A stretch of 7,510 nt of DNA from Chitinivibrionales bacterium (GTDB taxonomy: Bacteria > Fibrobacterota > Chitinivibrionia > Chitinivibrionales > JANQEN01). Position numbers and translations under genes: made by a program. The stretch covers positions 1-7,510 of the forward strand of contig JAUVGS010000094.1 in the NCBI GenBank assembly GCA_030593665.1, in the 5' to 3' direction. The notes under the pieces were generated by a model. That model made no database searches, was not told the DNA's origin, and saw only the letters and a list, made by a program, of their open reading frames with translations. Of this stretch, positions 1 through 5,604 are shown one piece after another (the stretch's first letter is position 1; every line of letters begins with the position of its first letter).

Positions 1-326
1 TATACACGTTTTGTAAAGTAGGCAAGTATTGCCGCCTGGAATCCCGACCCGGTGCCGATTTCAAGAATTTTCTCATTGCCGCCTTTTTTCAACTCAAGAA
101 GTTCCGTCATCAATGCAACGACATAGGGCTGTGAAATGGTCTGGCCGATACCGATTGGGAGTGCGTTGTCATCATATGCCTGCTCAAACAGCGCCTCATC
201 CACAAAGAGATGACGGGGAACGTTCCGGAAGGCTTCAAGAACATTTTCGTCTTGTATCCCCTTGCCACGGAGCTTTCTGATCAGTTTTTCACAGGCGATT
301 TCAGGTTTCAGATATCTTACGACCAT
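1..326 (-). CDS. pcm: Protein-L-isoaspartate O-methyltransferase, N-terminal 108 residues (cut by window edge)
   Basis: This enzyme uses S-adenosylmethionine to methylate isoaspartyl residues of aged proteins, which starts their repair; it is normally cytoplasmic. The first 108 codons are visible and the family is usually a little over 200 residues, so about half lies beyond the left edge. Seen in the translation: an N-terminal helical part ending in [12 protein letters not shown] (about residues 36-47), the family signature [18 protein letters not shown] (about 56-73), and SAM-binding motif [17 protein letters not shown] (about 87-102). The ATG at 326-324 lies inside the upstream glycosyltransferase gene (26-base overlap). 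No strong Shine-Dalgarno precedes it, so translation is probably coupled to that gene. The family assignment is secure; the symbol rests on these motifs alone. Confidence 0.93.
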   Translation of the reverse strand, partial: MVVRYLKPEIACEKLIRKLRGKGIQDENVLEAFRNVPRHLFVDEALFEQAYDDNALPIGIGQTISQPYVVALMTELLELKKGGNEKILEIGTGSGFQAAILAYFTKRV

Positions 327-1062
327 AATATTTATTAGATGTCTTTGATTTCTTTATTGTAAACCATACCCTCAAAACGGCCCTGACCCAGCGGAACATA
401 TCCTTGAGGTGTGATATGTGGCTACATGTACTACAATATAATGTCTGCACCGGTATAAACCGCACAGGAAAACCTGCTGAACAGGCTTTTAAAATAACTT
501 CCGATTCCATTTCAAAGCGGTTATGAAGCAGGGAAACATGGTTGAGGAGTGCTGAAGAGTAAACCCTGAATCCACATTGGCTGTCCTGGATTCTGCATCC
601 ACACATACGAGATAAAATTGCGGATGTTACCGTGTTGGAAAATATTCTTGCCGGCGGCATTGCGTGCAGTGAAATACTTCGGGCGCCGATAATAATACCT
701 GCATCAGGGAATGTGTGTGTTGCATTGACAAAAGCCGGAATGTCCTCAACAGCATGCTGGCCGTCAGCGTCCATCGTCAGAATCCAATGTGCGTTTTTTC
801 CTAAAAGGTAGGCAAATCCCTTTTTTAGAGCAGCGCCTTTACCCAGATTCGTTTCCTGCTTCAAATAGGCAACCGCATGTTTTCTGCAAATTGATTGTGT
901 GTCATCGAGAGATCCGTCATCAACAATACAAAGGTGATCCTGCGGTACGATACTAGACAGGGAGGGGAGTAATATATCAAGGTTTTGGGCAGCGTTATAT
1001 GCAGGTATAAGGATAAATACCGTTTCAGGCCAGGTTATTTCGGTGTTAATTTTTTTTTCCAT
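301..1062 (-). CDS. GT2 family glycosyltransferase (dolichyl-phosphate-mannose-synthase-like)
   Basis: A complete 253-residue GT-A fold enzyme, expected to transfer a sugar from a nucleotide-sugar, probably to a polyprenyl phosphate or another membrane-side acceptor on the cytoplasmic face. Motifs in order: [13 protein letters not shown] (16-28), nucleotide-binding [10 protein letters not shown] (46-55), [12 protein letters not shown] (72-83), the metal-binding DADG (98-101) followed by QH, IGARS (125-129), [10 protein letters not shown] (159-168), which matches the DTQCGFR signature of DPM/DPG-synthase-like enzymes, and FEMESE (182-187), where the catalytic acid is expected. There is no C-terminal multi-pass membrane domain; the tail (about 218-245) is basic and aromatic and could sit on the membrane. 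The upstream Shine-Dalgarno is poor. The gene overlaps pcm by 26 bases. Donor and acceptor cannot be read from the sequence. Confidence 0.93.
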   Translation of the reverse strand: MEKKINTEITWPETVFILIPAYNAAQNLDILLPSLSSIVPQDHLCIVDDGSLDDTQSICRKHAVAYLKQETNLGKGAALKKGFAYLLGKNAHWILTMDADGQHAVEDIPAFVNATHTFPDAGIIIGARSISLHAMPPARIFSNTVTSAILSRMCGCRIQDSQCGFRVYSSALLNHVSLLHNRFEMESEVILKACSAGFPVRFIPVQTLYCSTCSHISHLKDMFRWVRAVLRVWFTIKKSKTSNKYYGRKISET

Positions 1063-1095
1063 CAGTTGTTTAAAGAAAACAGGGGAATCTTTTTT

Positions 1096-1109
1096 AATGC
1101 ATGTGCATT
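1096..1109. repeat. Short perfect inverted repeat, possible operator
   Basis: AATGCA and TGCATT flank a 2-base centre. The repeat lies just downstream of the candidate promoter for the GT2-pcm pair and 34 bases before the GT2 start codon. That position suits a repressor site, but a 6-base arm can occur by chance. Confidence 0.3.
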
Positions 1110-1117
1110 GAGATTAC

Positions 1118-1146
1118 AAAATAGTTGAATCTGCGCGGTGCGACAA
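1118..1146 (-). promoter_or_regulatory. Candidate sigma70-type promoter for the GT2-pcm pair
   Basis: Read on the minus strand, a -35-like TTGTCG (1146-1141) is followed after exactly 17 bases by a -10-like TATTTT (1123-1118). Transcription would start near 1110, about 50 bases before the glycosyltransferase ATG. The near-palindrome at 1096-1109 would lie at the start of the transcript. This is a match by eye, and promoter consensus in this lineage may differ. Confidence 0.4.
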
Positions 1147-1244
1147 AAAACATTGGTAATTACTCAAAAAGTTGTGGAGAATCGGATCAAATGTTCGTGA
1201 ATGCGAGAAGCAAGAAACGTGCGATGAGAAACGCTCATCCTTTT

Positions 1245-1505
1245 TTAGCGATTACTTTCGAATTCCCCTAAGATATTAAATAATTGCGAAAACTTGTCGC
1301 AATCACGGCTTCCTCCACGAAACTGTGTTTCCTGCAAATTTCCCGAATGATCTGTCCAGATATACGGAAAGACCAAAATGTATTGAAACTCATTCCGGGT
1401 GATACGCGCGGAGAAATTCGCTCCTTCATCAATTTTTGTGCCGGGAAGAAGCGTTATTCTGTCGGTCGCGTAAACGCCGCAGTTGAGCTGAGTCCAGGCT
1501 GTTCT
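1245..1505 (-). pseudogene. Relic of a secreted protein C-terminus (coat-hanger-stack-like motif)
   Basis: The minus strand between stop codons encodes 86 residues with no start codon that fits a gene. Residues 11-35 contain VYATDRITLLPGTKIDEGA followed by NFSARI. This resembles the 'x-I-x-L-x-PG-x-x-I-x-x-G-x-x-F-x-A-x-I' module found near the C-terminus of many secreted Bacteroidota and Fibrobacterota proteins. Upstream, a different minus-strand frame (about 1572-1478) reads TVEAKPRLEEQPGLSSTAAF, so a one-base frameshift near 1477 may have broken an older gene. After the motif the frame runs about 50 residues with no recognisable domain and stops at 1247-1245. The upstream body of the protein is missing. 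The similarity is recalled, not searched. Confidence 0.4.
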
Positions 1506-1518
1506 TCAAGCCTGGGTT
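1491..1518. repeat. Hairpin-forming inverted repeat
   Basis: CCAGGCT (1494-1500) and AGCCTGG (1509-1515) are perfectly complementary around an 8-base loop. Three further pairs, two of them G-T, extend the stem to 1491-1518 on the plus strand. A short GTTTT follows on the plus strand, but no plus-strand gene ends nearby. On the minus strand it lies about 70 bases past the DUF3465 stop without a U-tract, so a terminator role is doubtful. It also falls inside the decayed relic. Confidence 0.4.
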
Positions 1519-1566
1519 TTGCTTCAACTGTTCTGGTTGTGTTAAAACGTACGTTGGTATCTTTTC

Positions 1567-1581
1567 AGGTTTTGTAAACCT
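1567..1581. repeat. Small inverted repeat just past the DUF3465 gene
   Basis: AGGTTT and AAACCT flank a 3-base loop, 7 bases beyond the stop codon of the minus-strand lipoprotein gene. It could cap or end that transcript, but no T-tract follows on the minus strand. Confidence 0.3.
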
Positions 1582-1587
1582 ATACTT

Positions 1588-2034
1588 TCAATCGTATATC
1601 AATCCTTCATACTCAAGCCAGCCATTAATATGGATACCGTTTGGATCTTTATGAGTCCAATGTATGACTCCACCTTTTGAATTCCATTCATATTCACCAT
1701 GGAATTTTAATTTCTTTCCCTTTACAGGGTTTGGAATCCTAAGTGCTATGTCAATATTATGAGCAATTAAGAGTGTTTGCATATTTAAAAGCTGAACAAT
1801 GATTCTTTGATGACAATCTCCTACAGTGTCATCTGATAAAATTGAAATTATTGTTCCAACTTGTTTAACTTGAATATTTGATTGGTTGTTCAGAAATGCT
1901 TCTTCAATTACCGATAGTGGTGTTAAGGTGGAGTCTGTTATGTTATTATTCGAAGATAAATTGCTTGTATCATCCTGTTGTTCACATGCTAACATAATAA
2001 TGCAAGCAACTAAAAGTAAGTAAATGAATTTCAT
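1588..2034 (-). CDS. DUF3465 family small lipoprotein
   Basis: A complete 148-residue protein. Residues 1-17 form a lipoprotein-type signal: a short basic start, a hydrophobic core and Met-Leu-Ala-Cys with Cys17 as the likely lipidation site. The -3 Met is not the usual Leu. A low-complexity Asp/Asn/Ser/Thr linker (about 21-38) follows. The rest matches DUF3465: a GTIISILSDDTVGDCHQRII core (60-79), TLLIAHNIDIALRIP (87-101), and FHGEYEWNSKGGVIHWTHKDP (111-131) ending in GWLEYEG (138-144). The conserved His, Trp and Asp residues suggest a compact beta domain. The family has no established function; envelope location is inferred from the signal. AAAGG lies 12 bases before the ATG (plus-strand complement about 2047-2052). 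Base composition is more AT-rich than the GT2 and AIM24 genes, which hints at transfer or relaxed codon use. It is probably transcribed alone. Confidence 0.88.
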   Translation of the reverse strand: MKFIYLLLVACIIMLACEQQDDTSNLSSNNNITDSTLTPLSVIEEAFLNNQSNIQVKQVGTIISILSDDTVGDCHQRIIVQLLNMQTLLIAHNIDIALRIPNPVKGKKLKFHGEYEWNSKGGVIHWTHKDPNGIHINGWLEYEGLIYD

Positions 2035-2238
2035 AATAATTTCTAACCTTTCAAAATATGCTATTAAAAGTTTTGTAAGGTCATAAATTCGTGGAAAGAT
2101 TTATAACTGCGACTGAGAATAATATATATAATCTCACACCGGAGAATATCCGGCATCCGGTAATGTTGTCGGATCAGGATAGAATCGTAAAACAGAACAA
2201 TATATTTTTATATGAGGAATTATGATCACCTGATAAAT

Positions 2239-2245
2239 GGGAGGG
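2239..2245 (+). promoter_or_regulatory. Strong Shine-Dalgarno that fixes a TTG start
   Basis: GGGAGGG ends 4 bases before the TTG at 2250. No in-frame ATG or GTG with comparable spacing lies nearby (the ATG at 2237 is out of frame), so this site supports TTG as the true start of the DUF362 gene. Confidence 0.75.
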
Positions 2246-2249
2246 ATAA

Positions 2250-3017
2250 TTGGCCGTTGCCATTATTGAATTCACTTCGTATAAAGAGACAATTACCGGG
2301 GCTCTTGACCAAATCGGTGCACGGAAAATAATTGCGGCGCAGAAGAGGATTTTAATAAAACCAAATCTCATTAACACTTCCCCTCCTCCGGTAACAACAC
2401 CGGTTGAGTGCATAGAGGCAGTTATCAGCTATGTCAGAGCATGTACGCAGGATTCTGAGATTATTATTGGTGAAGGGTGTGGCAGTTCTTCGCGGGAAAC
2501 GGGTGACATTTTTACGATTCTCGGGTACAATGATTTAACTGAGCAGAATCGGGTCAGACTTCTTGATTTAAACTATGCACCATTAAAAAAACTGGAGAAT
2601 AAAAGGTGTCCCTATTTTCCCCGGATGTATCTTCCTGAAATTGCATTCAGCAATTTTATCATTTCAGTTCCTGTTCTTAAAGCACACTCGCTCGCTGATT
2701 ATACCGGCACGTTGAAAAATATGATGGGCTTTGCTCCACCCAAGTATTACTCCGGCAGAAACGGTTCATGGAAGAAAGCGGTATTTCATGGTGATATGCA
2801 GCAGTCAATAATTGACCTGGTATCCTACAGAAAACCCGATCTGTCAATCATTGATGCCACGATCGGGTTGTCTGAATATCATCTCGGCGGACCGGTGTGT
2901 GATCCTCCCGTGAATAAGATTGTCGCCGGATTTGATCCCTATGATGTTGACCGGGAGGGTGCCGGGTTACTGGGTATGGATTGGAGGACGATACGACATT
3001 TGGTTGAGAAGGTGTAA
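2250..3017 (+). CDS. DUF362 domain-containing protein (TTG start)
   Basis: A complete 255-residue protein covering the DUF362 domain. Seen: RILIKPNLIN (33-42), where the KPN is typical of the family; a helix beginning TTPVECIEAVISYV (49-62); GEGCGSSS (74-81); the central signature SVPVLKAHSLADYTGTLKNM (139-158) followed by MG; His180-Gly-Asp; PDLSIIDATIGLSEYHLGGP (196-215); and a C-terminal AGFDPYDVDREGAGLLG (226-242) with WRTIRHL. Many relatives carry a ferredoxin-like 4Fe-4S domain after or within this fold. This one ends at the domain and has no CxxCxxC cluster, so it is the short form. The biochemical function of the family is not well established. No signal peptide is present, so it is probably cytoplasmic. 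It appears to be a single-gene unit followed by a hairpin at 3036-3117. Confidence 0.9.
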   Translation: MAVAIIEFTSYKETITGALDQIGARKIIAAQKRILIKPNLINTSPPPVTTPVECIEAVISYVRACTQDSEIIIGEGCGSSSRETGDIFTILGYNDLTEQNRVRLLDLNYAPLKKLENKRCPYFPRMYLPEIAFSNFIISVPVLKAHSLADYTGTLKNMMGFAPPKYYSGRNGSWKKAVFHGDMQQSIIDLVSYRKPDLSIIDATIGLSEYHLGGPVCDPPVNKIVAGFDPYDVDREGAGLLGMDWRTIRHLVEKV

Positions 3018-3035
3018 CCACACTCACCATTTTTT

Positions 3036-3117
3036 TCCCTCTATTATCCTCCTCGTCCTCGATCAATTTTATCTAAAGTCAAAAAGAAAAAAACGAGGAC
3101 GAGGAGAAGGGATTTTT
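3036..3117 (+). terminator. Probable intrinsic terminator of the DUF362 gene, unusually long loop
   Basis: CTCCTCGTCCTCG (3049-3061) pairs perfectly over 13 bases with CGAGGACGAGGAG (3094-3106). An outer TCCCT (3036-3040)/AGGGA (3108-3112) can extend the stem across a small internal loop, and five Ts (3113-3117) follow at once. On the minus strand the same stem is followed by As, so it points only at the plus-strand transcript. The 32-base A-rich loop is long for an ordinary terminator, so a transcript-stabilising 3' stem or the edge of the adjacent structured block are alternatives. Confidence 0.55.
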
Positions 3118-3231
3118 ACAGTATGTTGAGTAGGAGGATATGATAATGGCCTATCCACTCCTATTATGAACACTGGCAACTTCAGTTGCTAATGTTCATT
3201 ATCCCCTTGTTGGACATACTGTTATGCTTTA

Positions 3232-3340
3232 GTACCTTACAGATTGCTTTCTTGTTTTTTAGGTATTGGTTACAAATTTATTTGTTACAATACTTTATTC
3301 CGAATGCTTTCTTCGGTTAGAAAGCAATCTGATAAGGAAC
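3232..3340. repeat. Long imperfect inverted repeat
   Basis: CAGATTGCTTTCT (3240-3252) is exactly complementary to AGAAAGCAATCTG (3319-3331). Beyond a bulged A at 3332 the pairing continues for five bases, then one mismatch and two more pairs. Arms this long around a 66-base interior are far above chance in AT-rich DNA. They form either the closing helix of an RNA domain or the terminal repeats of a small element. Confidence 0.8.
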
Positions 3341-3346
3341 TTACTT

Positions 3347-3361
3347 GCGGGTTTATCCCGC
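3347..3361. repeat. Short GC-rich hairpin
   Basis: GCGGG and CCCGC form a perfect 5-pair stem around TTTAT, with ACT (3343-3345) and AGT (3365-3367) able to pair outside it. It stands out in an otherwise AT-rich stretch and follows the long inverted repeat directly. Confidence 0.5.
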
Positions 3362-3447
3362 GTTAGTATAACTTACGATTTCATCTTAAGGAATTAAGAC
3401 AAATTACCGAGGTTTGGAAAAACTATATATCCTTGGTTAAACGAGAA

Positions 3448-4236
3448 TTAATCCCCATCCAGCAGTCTGCCAATACCTCCCAGCACAGACCCCTCACCCT
3501 TGGCGCTGCCGCCGGCTTTTGGTGCATGTTGCAGTACCCGGTCAGCCAGGCGGGAGAACGGCAGGCTCTGAAGGTATATTGTGCCGCTTCCGCTCAACGT
3601 TGCCAGGAATAATCCTTCACCGCCGAAGAACATGGATTTCAGGTTGCCGGCCCGCTGAATATCATAGTTGATGCCGGGTGTAAAGCTGACAATGCAGCCG
3701 GTATCTACCCGGATCGTTTCCCCATGTAACTCTTTTTTAACGATGGTACCACCGGCATGAATGAATGTCATGCCATCGCCACGAAGGCGCTGCAGGATAA
3801 ATCCTTCACCGCCGAAAAAACCGGTGCCCAGCCGTTTGGTGAAGGCAATGCTCACTTCAGTGCCCAGAGCTGCACAGAGGAACGCGTCCTTCTGGCAAAT
3901 TAACTCGCCATCTATTTCGGCCATGGATACCGGGATGATCTTACCGGGGTAGGGTGCACCGAACGCCACACGTTTTTTACCGCTGCCGCTGTTGGTAAAA
4001 TGTGTCATGAAAATAGATTCGCCGGTTAATACCCGTTTGCCTGCATTAAGTAGTTTTCCAAACAACCCCTTGTCCGGCTGAGAACCGTCTCCCATCTTTG
4101 CTTCAAAGGTTATCCCGTCCTCCATCCAGTTCATGGCACCGGCTTCTGCAATAACCGTTTCACCGATGTCAAGCTCAACCTCTACAACCTGCATATCATC
4201 ACCAAAAATTTCATAATCTATTTCGTGACATTGCAT
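3448..4236 (-). CDS. TIGR00266 / AIM24 family protein
   Basis: A complete 262-residue protein of the TIGR00266/AIM24 family, a beta-rich fold whose exact function in bacteria is unknown; the eukaryotic relative AIM24 is mitochondrial. Family features seen: [20 protein letters not shown] (8-27) followed by AEAGAMNWM (30-38), then [14 protein letters not shown] (73-86), PGKIIPV (97-103), and two FFGGEG turns (140-145 and 203-208), each leading into a G-D/S-G strand (153-155, 216-218), then [12 protein letters not shown] (223-234). The Gly-rich C-terminal tail (239-259) looks flexible. There is no signal peptide, so it is probably cytoplasmic. AAAGGAG lies 10 bases before the ATG (complement 4247-4253), a good site. 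It stands alone, divergent from the gene at 4372. Composition is richer in GC than the flanking spacers. Confidence 0.93.
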   Translation of the reverse strand: MQCHEIDYEIFGDDMQVVEVELDIGETVIAEAGAMNWMEDGITFEAKMGDGSQPDKGLFGKLLNAGKRVLTGESIFMTHFTNSGSGKKRVAFGAPYPGKIIPVSMAEIDGELICQKDAFLCAALGTEVSIAFTKRLGTGFFGGEGFILQRLRGDGMTFIHAGGTIVKKELHGETIRVDTGCIVSFTPGINYDIQRAGNLKSMFFGGEGLFLATLSGSGTIYLQSLPFSRLADRVLQHAPKAGGSAKGEGSVLGGIGRLLDGD

Positions 4237-4371
4237 GATAATTAGTCTCCTTTCCGGGAAAAACTTATTTGATTTATTAAGTAAATAATATATATAATTG
4301 ACTTGGAGATATTTTTATCAGAGTGTGACAAAATAATATCCTTTTCAGTACATAAAAAAAAGGGCGTACTA
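4237..4371. promoter_or_regulatory. Divergent intergenic spacer with AT-rich core
   Basis: This spacer must hold the promoters of both the AIM24-family gene (minus) and the gene at 4372 (plus). It contains an ATATATAT-like core (about 4286-4296) and a TTGACT (4298-4303) on the plus strand, but no -10-like box at 16-18 bases from it, so no promoter is assigned precisely. Confidence 0.35.
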
Positions 4372-4971
4372 ATGAGAATCAAAATACTATTACCAGCCAT
4401 CAGCCTTTTTATTATACAGTGCTATTATCCTATCAGTTACACCTATACAATTGATGTGAAATCAAAAACTATTGAATTGAAATATAATGATCTCCGCTCC
4501 GATGAAGATGTTGATTCTTCAATTGCGAGGGACTGGCAGGATTTAAGAAAGAGCCTGGATTATCATGACAGTTTATATGAATCGAAATATTATAAAGTTA
4601 TCTCACGAAATATTTACCAGGAAGACACCGCGCTCTCGGGTACTTTCAAATATAAAATAGTTATGACAGACAGTTCCTATTCTGTAGTGAATATGCTGAA
4701 AGCTATTACCGGTTCGGATGAAGAGCAGGATGTTAGCTGGCATGCAACAAGAAGAGAGATATTTCTCTTTGTTGATAACGATGCGGATTATATACTTAAA
4801 AGGTCCAATGGAAAATTAATCCAGACGGATAGTACCGTTATTTCGAGGTGGTCAATGAATGATTCCCTTTTTCAATTTATCTTGAGTGTGGATTCATGCT
4901 GTCCGGGAGCATCGTTGTTACCCTGTTATCTTGCAGACAAGAGTATAAAAAAAGATAAAAAGTGGAAATAA
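4372..4971 (+). CDS. Putative exported protein or lipoprotein of unknown function
   Basis: A 199-residue protein that I do not recognise. I start it at the ATG at 4372, because an AAGGG sits 9 bases upstream and a signal-like segment begins at once. A start at 4303 would add 23 residues with no Shine-Dalgarno and bury that segment. Residues 2-16 are a basic start and a hydrophobic run ending ILLPAISLFIIQC, with Cys17 as a possible lipidation site; Gln at -1 breaks the usual Ala/Gly rule, so plain signal or anchor use is possible. The body is acidic and beta-rich: IDVKSKTIELKYNDL (27-41), an ARDWQDL helix (52-58), a REIFLFVDNDADYILKRSNG-type strand pair in the middle to C-terminal half, and a late Cys-Cys-Pro-Gly. 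It ends in a Lys-rich tail over A-rich DNA. The stop codon overlaps the next gene by 10 bases. Confidence 0.65.
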   Translation: MRIKILLPAISLFIIQCYYPISYTYTIDVKSKTIELKYNDLRSDEDVDSSIARDWQDLRKSLDYHDSLYESKYYKVISRNIYQEDTALSGTFKYKIVMTDSSYSVVNMLKAITGSDEEQDVSWHATRREIFLFVDNDADYILKRSNGKLIQTDSTVISRWSMNDSLFQFILSVDSCCPGASLLPCYLADKSIKKDKKWK

Positions 4972-5282
4972 TAAAGGTCTCAAATGCGGTAAAATTTATC
5001 CCCATCCAGGTGGTATATAACCTGGCAATAAACGGATTTATTGTCAGTGATAACTGTGTTATTTACCAGATGAAAAATGAGAAACATCTGCGCCTCCATA
5101 ATATCTCCTACAGTGTACCTCAGGCCTATGAAGAATTAATTGGAAAACACGGCGCCAATTTTAAACTTTTCTTTATAATCTTCGAAGGGCATATCTGTAA
5201 ACTGTCCATGTTCAGGTTTTGCCCGTATATTGACACGGTTGCGCATAAGGTTATTAATAAGTGTGCAAAATTTATAAATTAG
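4962..5282 (+). CDS. Hypothetical protein overlapping the 3' end of the preceding gene
   Basis: A 106-residue open frame with no recognised domain. It could begin at GTG 4962, overlapping the previous gene by 10 bases, which would allow coupled translation; an alternative ATG lies at 5070 (residue 37). Neither has a clear Shine-Dalgarno. The frame is closed by TAA at 4956-4958, just upstream of the GTG. The protein is basic, has four cysteines (in NC, IC, FC and KC contexts) and a hydrophobic aromatic stretch, FKLFFIIF, near residues 68-75. Codon choice looks like coding DNA, but the frame is short. It lies in the -1 frame relative to its neighbour across an A-rich tract, so an extension of that protein by frameshifting or a sequencing indel is possible. 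Confidence 0.4.
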   Translation: MEIIKVSNAVKFIPIQVVYNLAINGFIVSDNCVIYQMKNEKHLRLHNISYSVPQAYEELIGKHGANFKLFFIIFEGHICKLSMFRFCPYIDTVAHKVINKCAKFIN

Positions 5283-5493
5283 TAACCGTTCACAGGTTCA
5301 GGGTTCCCCGTTCCTCCCTGTAAGTGTATAAGAAGGCTCCTAGATAACATTGTGTAGAAGCAAGTCTACTATAAAAGAATTCTGCCTGACACACTGTAAA
5401 GGGTTACATCCCATTATGGAAATGGCTATTAATCACTTAACCCGACTTTGAGGTGGAAAAAACACATTTACTTTAAAATCAACATGTTGTGCG

Positions 5494-5604
5494 CATTTGT
5501 ATAAATTTTTTGGCACTACATCATTCCGATGCGTACTTGTAACGCATTGTTATATATATAGATGTACAGTTTTTGCTTTGTCAACATTTGTACGGGGCAC
5601 TACA
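5494..5604 (+). repeat. Paired direct repeats, two copies of a two-part motif
   Basis: CATTTGTA followed downstream by GGCACTACA occurs twice in the same orientation: 5494-5501 with 5512-5520, and 5585-5592 with 5596-5604. The gap between the two parts differs (10 and 3 bases), so they are not simple copies. They could be protein-binding sites or worn remains of a duplicated element. Confidence 0.5.
5527..5549. repeat. Hairpin-forming inverted repeat
   Basis: ATGCGT (5529-5534) and ACGCAT (5542-5547) flank a 7-base loop, and two more pairs (one G-T on the plus strand) extend the stem to eight. It lies between the two copies of the direct-repeat motif and is followed by a TATATATATA run. Confidence 0.45.

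Larger units (their letters stand above)
1063..1587. other. Gene-free region with a decayed coding relic
   Basis: There is no intact gene between the GT2 start and the DUF3465 stop codon. The region holds the candidate GT2 promoter (1118-1146), an AATGCA/TGCATT palindrome (1096-1109), a minus-strand relic of a secreted-protein C-terminus (1245-1505), a hairpin at 1491-1518 and a short inverted repeat at 1567-1581. A plus-strand open frame from 1284 to 1577 has no recognisable protein and no Shine-Dalgarno; it is the opposite strand of the relic. Confidence 0.6.
3118..3400 (+). other. Candidate structured RNA or non-autonomous element
   Basis: Nested stems fill this block. Domain A is closed by ACAGTATGT (3118-3126)/ACATACTGT (3214-3222). 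It contains hairpin GTAGGAG (3130-3136)/CTCCTAT (3158-3164) with inner GATA/TATC, and hairpin ATGAACA (3166-3172)/TGTTCAT (3193-3199) with inner GCAAC/GTTGC around TTCA. Domain B is closed by a 20-pair helix (3232-3252 with 3319-3340; one bulge, one mismatch). It contains an imperfect stem at 3263-3293 and CCGAA/TTCGG (3300-3316). Two simple hairpins follow: GCGGG-TTTAT-CCCGC (3347-3361) and TCTTAA/TTAAGA (3384-3399) with a GNRA-type GGAA loop. One stem uses a G-U pair that exists only on the plus strand, which weakly favours plus-strand RNA. No known RNA family is recognised, and function is not claimed. Confidence 0.4.
3018..3447. other. Gene-free region rich in inverted repeats
   Basis: No credible coding sequence lies between the DUF362 stop and the AIM24 stop. 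The region holds a long hairpin that probably terminates the DUF362 transcript, then the block of nested stems at 3118-3400, then a weak stem CCGAGG (3407-3412)/CCTTGG (3431-3436) just past the AIM24 stop. The open frames across it are short and lack start signals. Confidence 0.65.

Noticed and set aside
29..280. Plus-strand open frame over the left edge
   Set aside because: It is antisense to the clear PCMT coding sequence and has no family features.
1284..1577. Plus-strand open frame of 97 codons
   Set aside because: TTG start, no Shine-Dalgarno, no recognisable protein, and it is the opposite strand of the minus-strand coding relic.
2174..2413. Minus-strand open frame over the DUF362 start
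   Set aside because: It opposes a well-supported gene with a strong Shine-Dalgarno.
2848..3129. Open frames on both strands across the end of DUF362 and its hairpin
   Set aside because: Low-complexity Arg/Lys/Asp-rich products come from the terminator repeat and shadow frames.
3341..3400. Integron attC site or IS200/IS605-type end
   Set aside because: The stems do not carry the RYYYAAC/GTTRRRY core pair, and no integrase or transposase is nearby.
3118..3400. Known RNAs (tmRNA, RNase P, 6S, group I or II intron)
   Set aside because: No diagnostic motif was found, such as a tRNA-like domain, a domain V-type hairpin or a tag frame; the block is therefore called only as unclassified.
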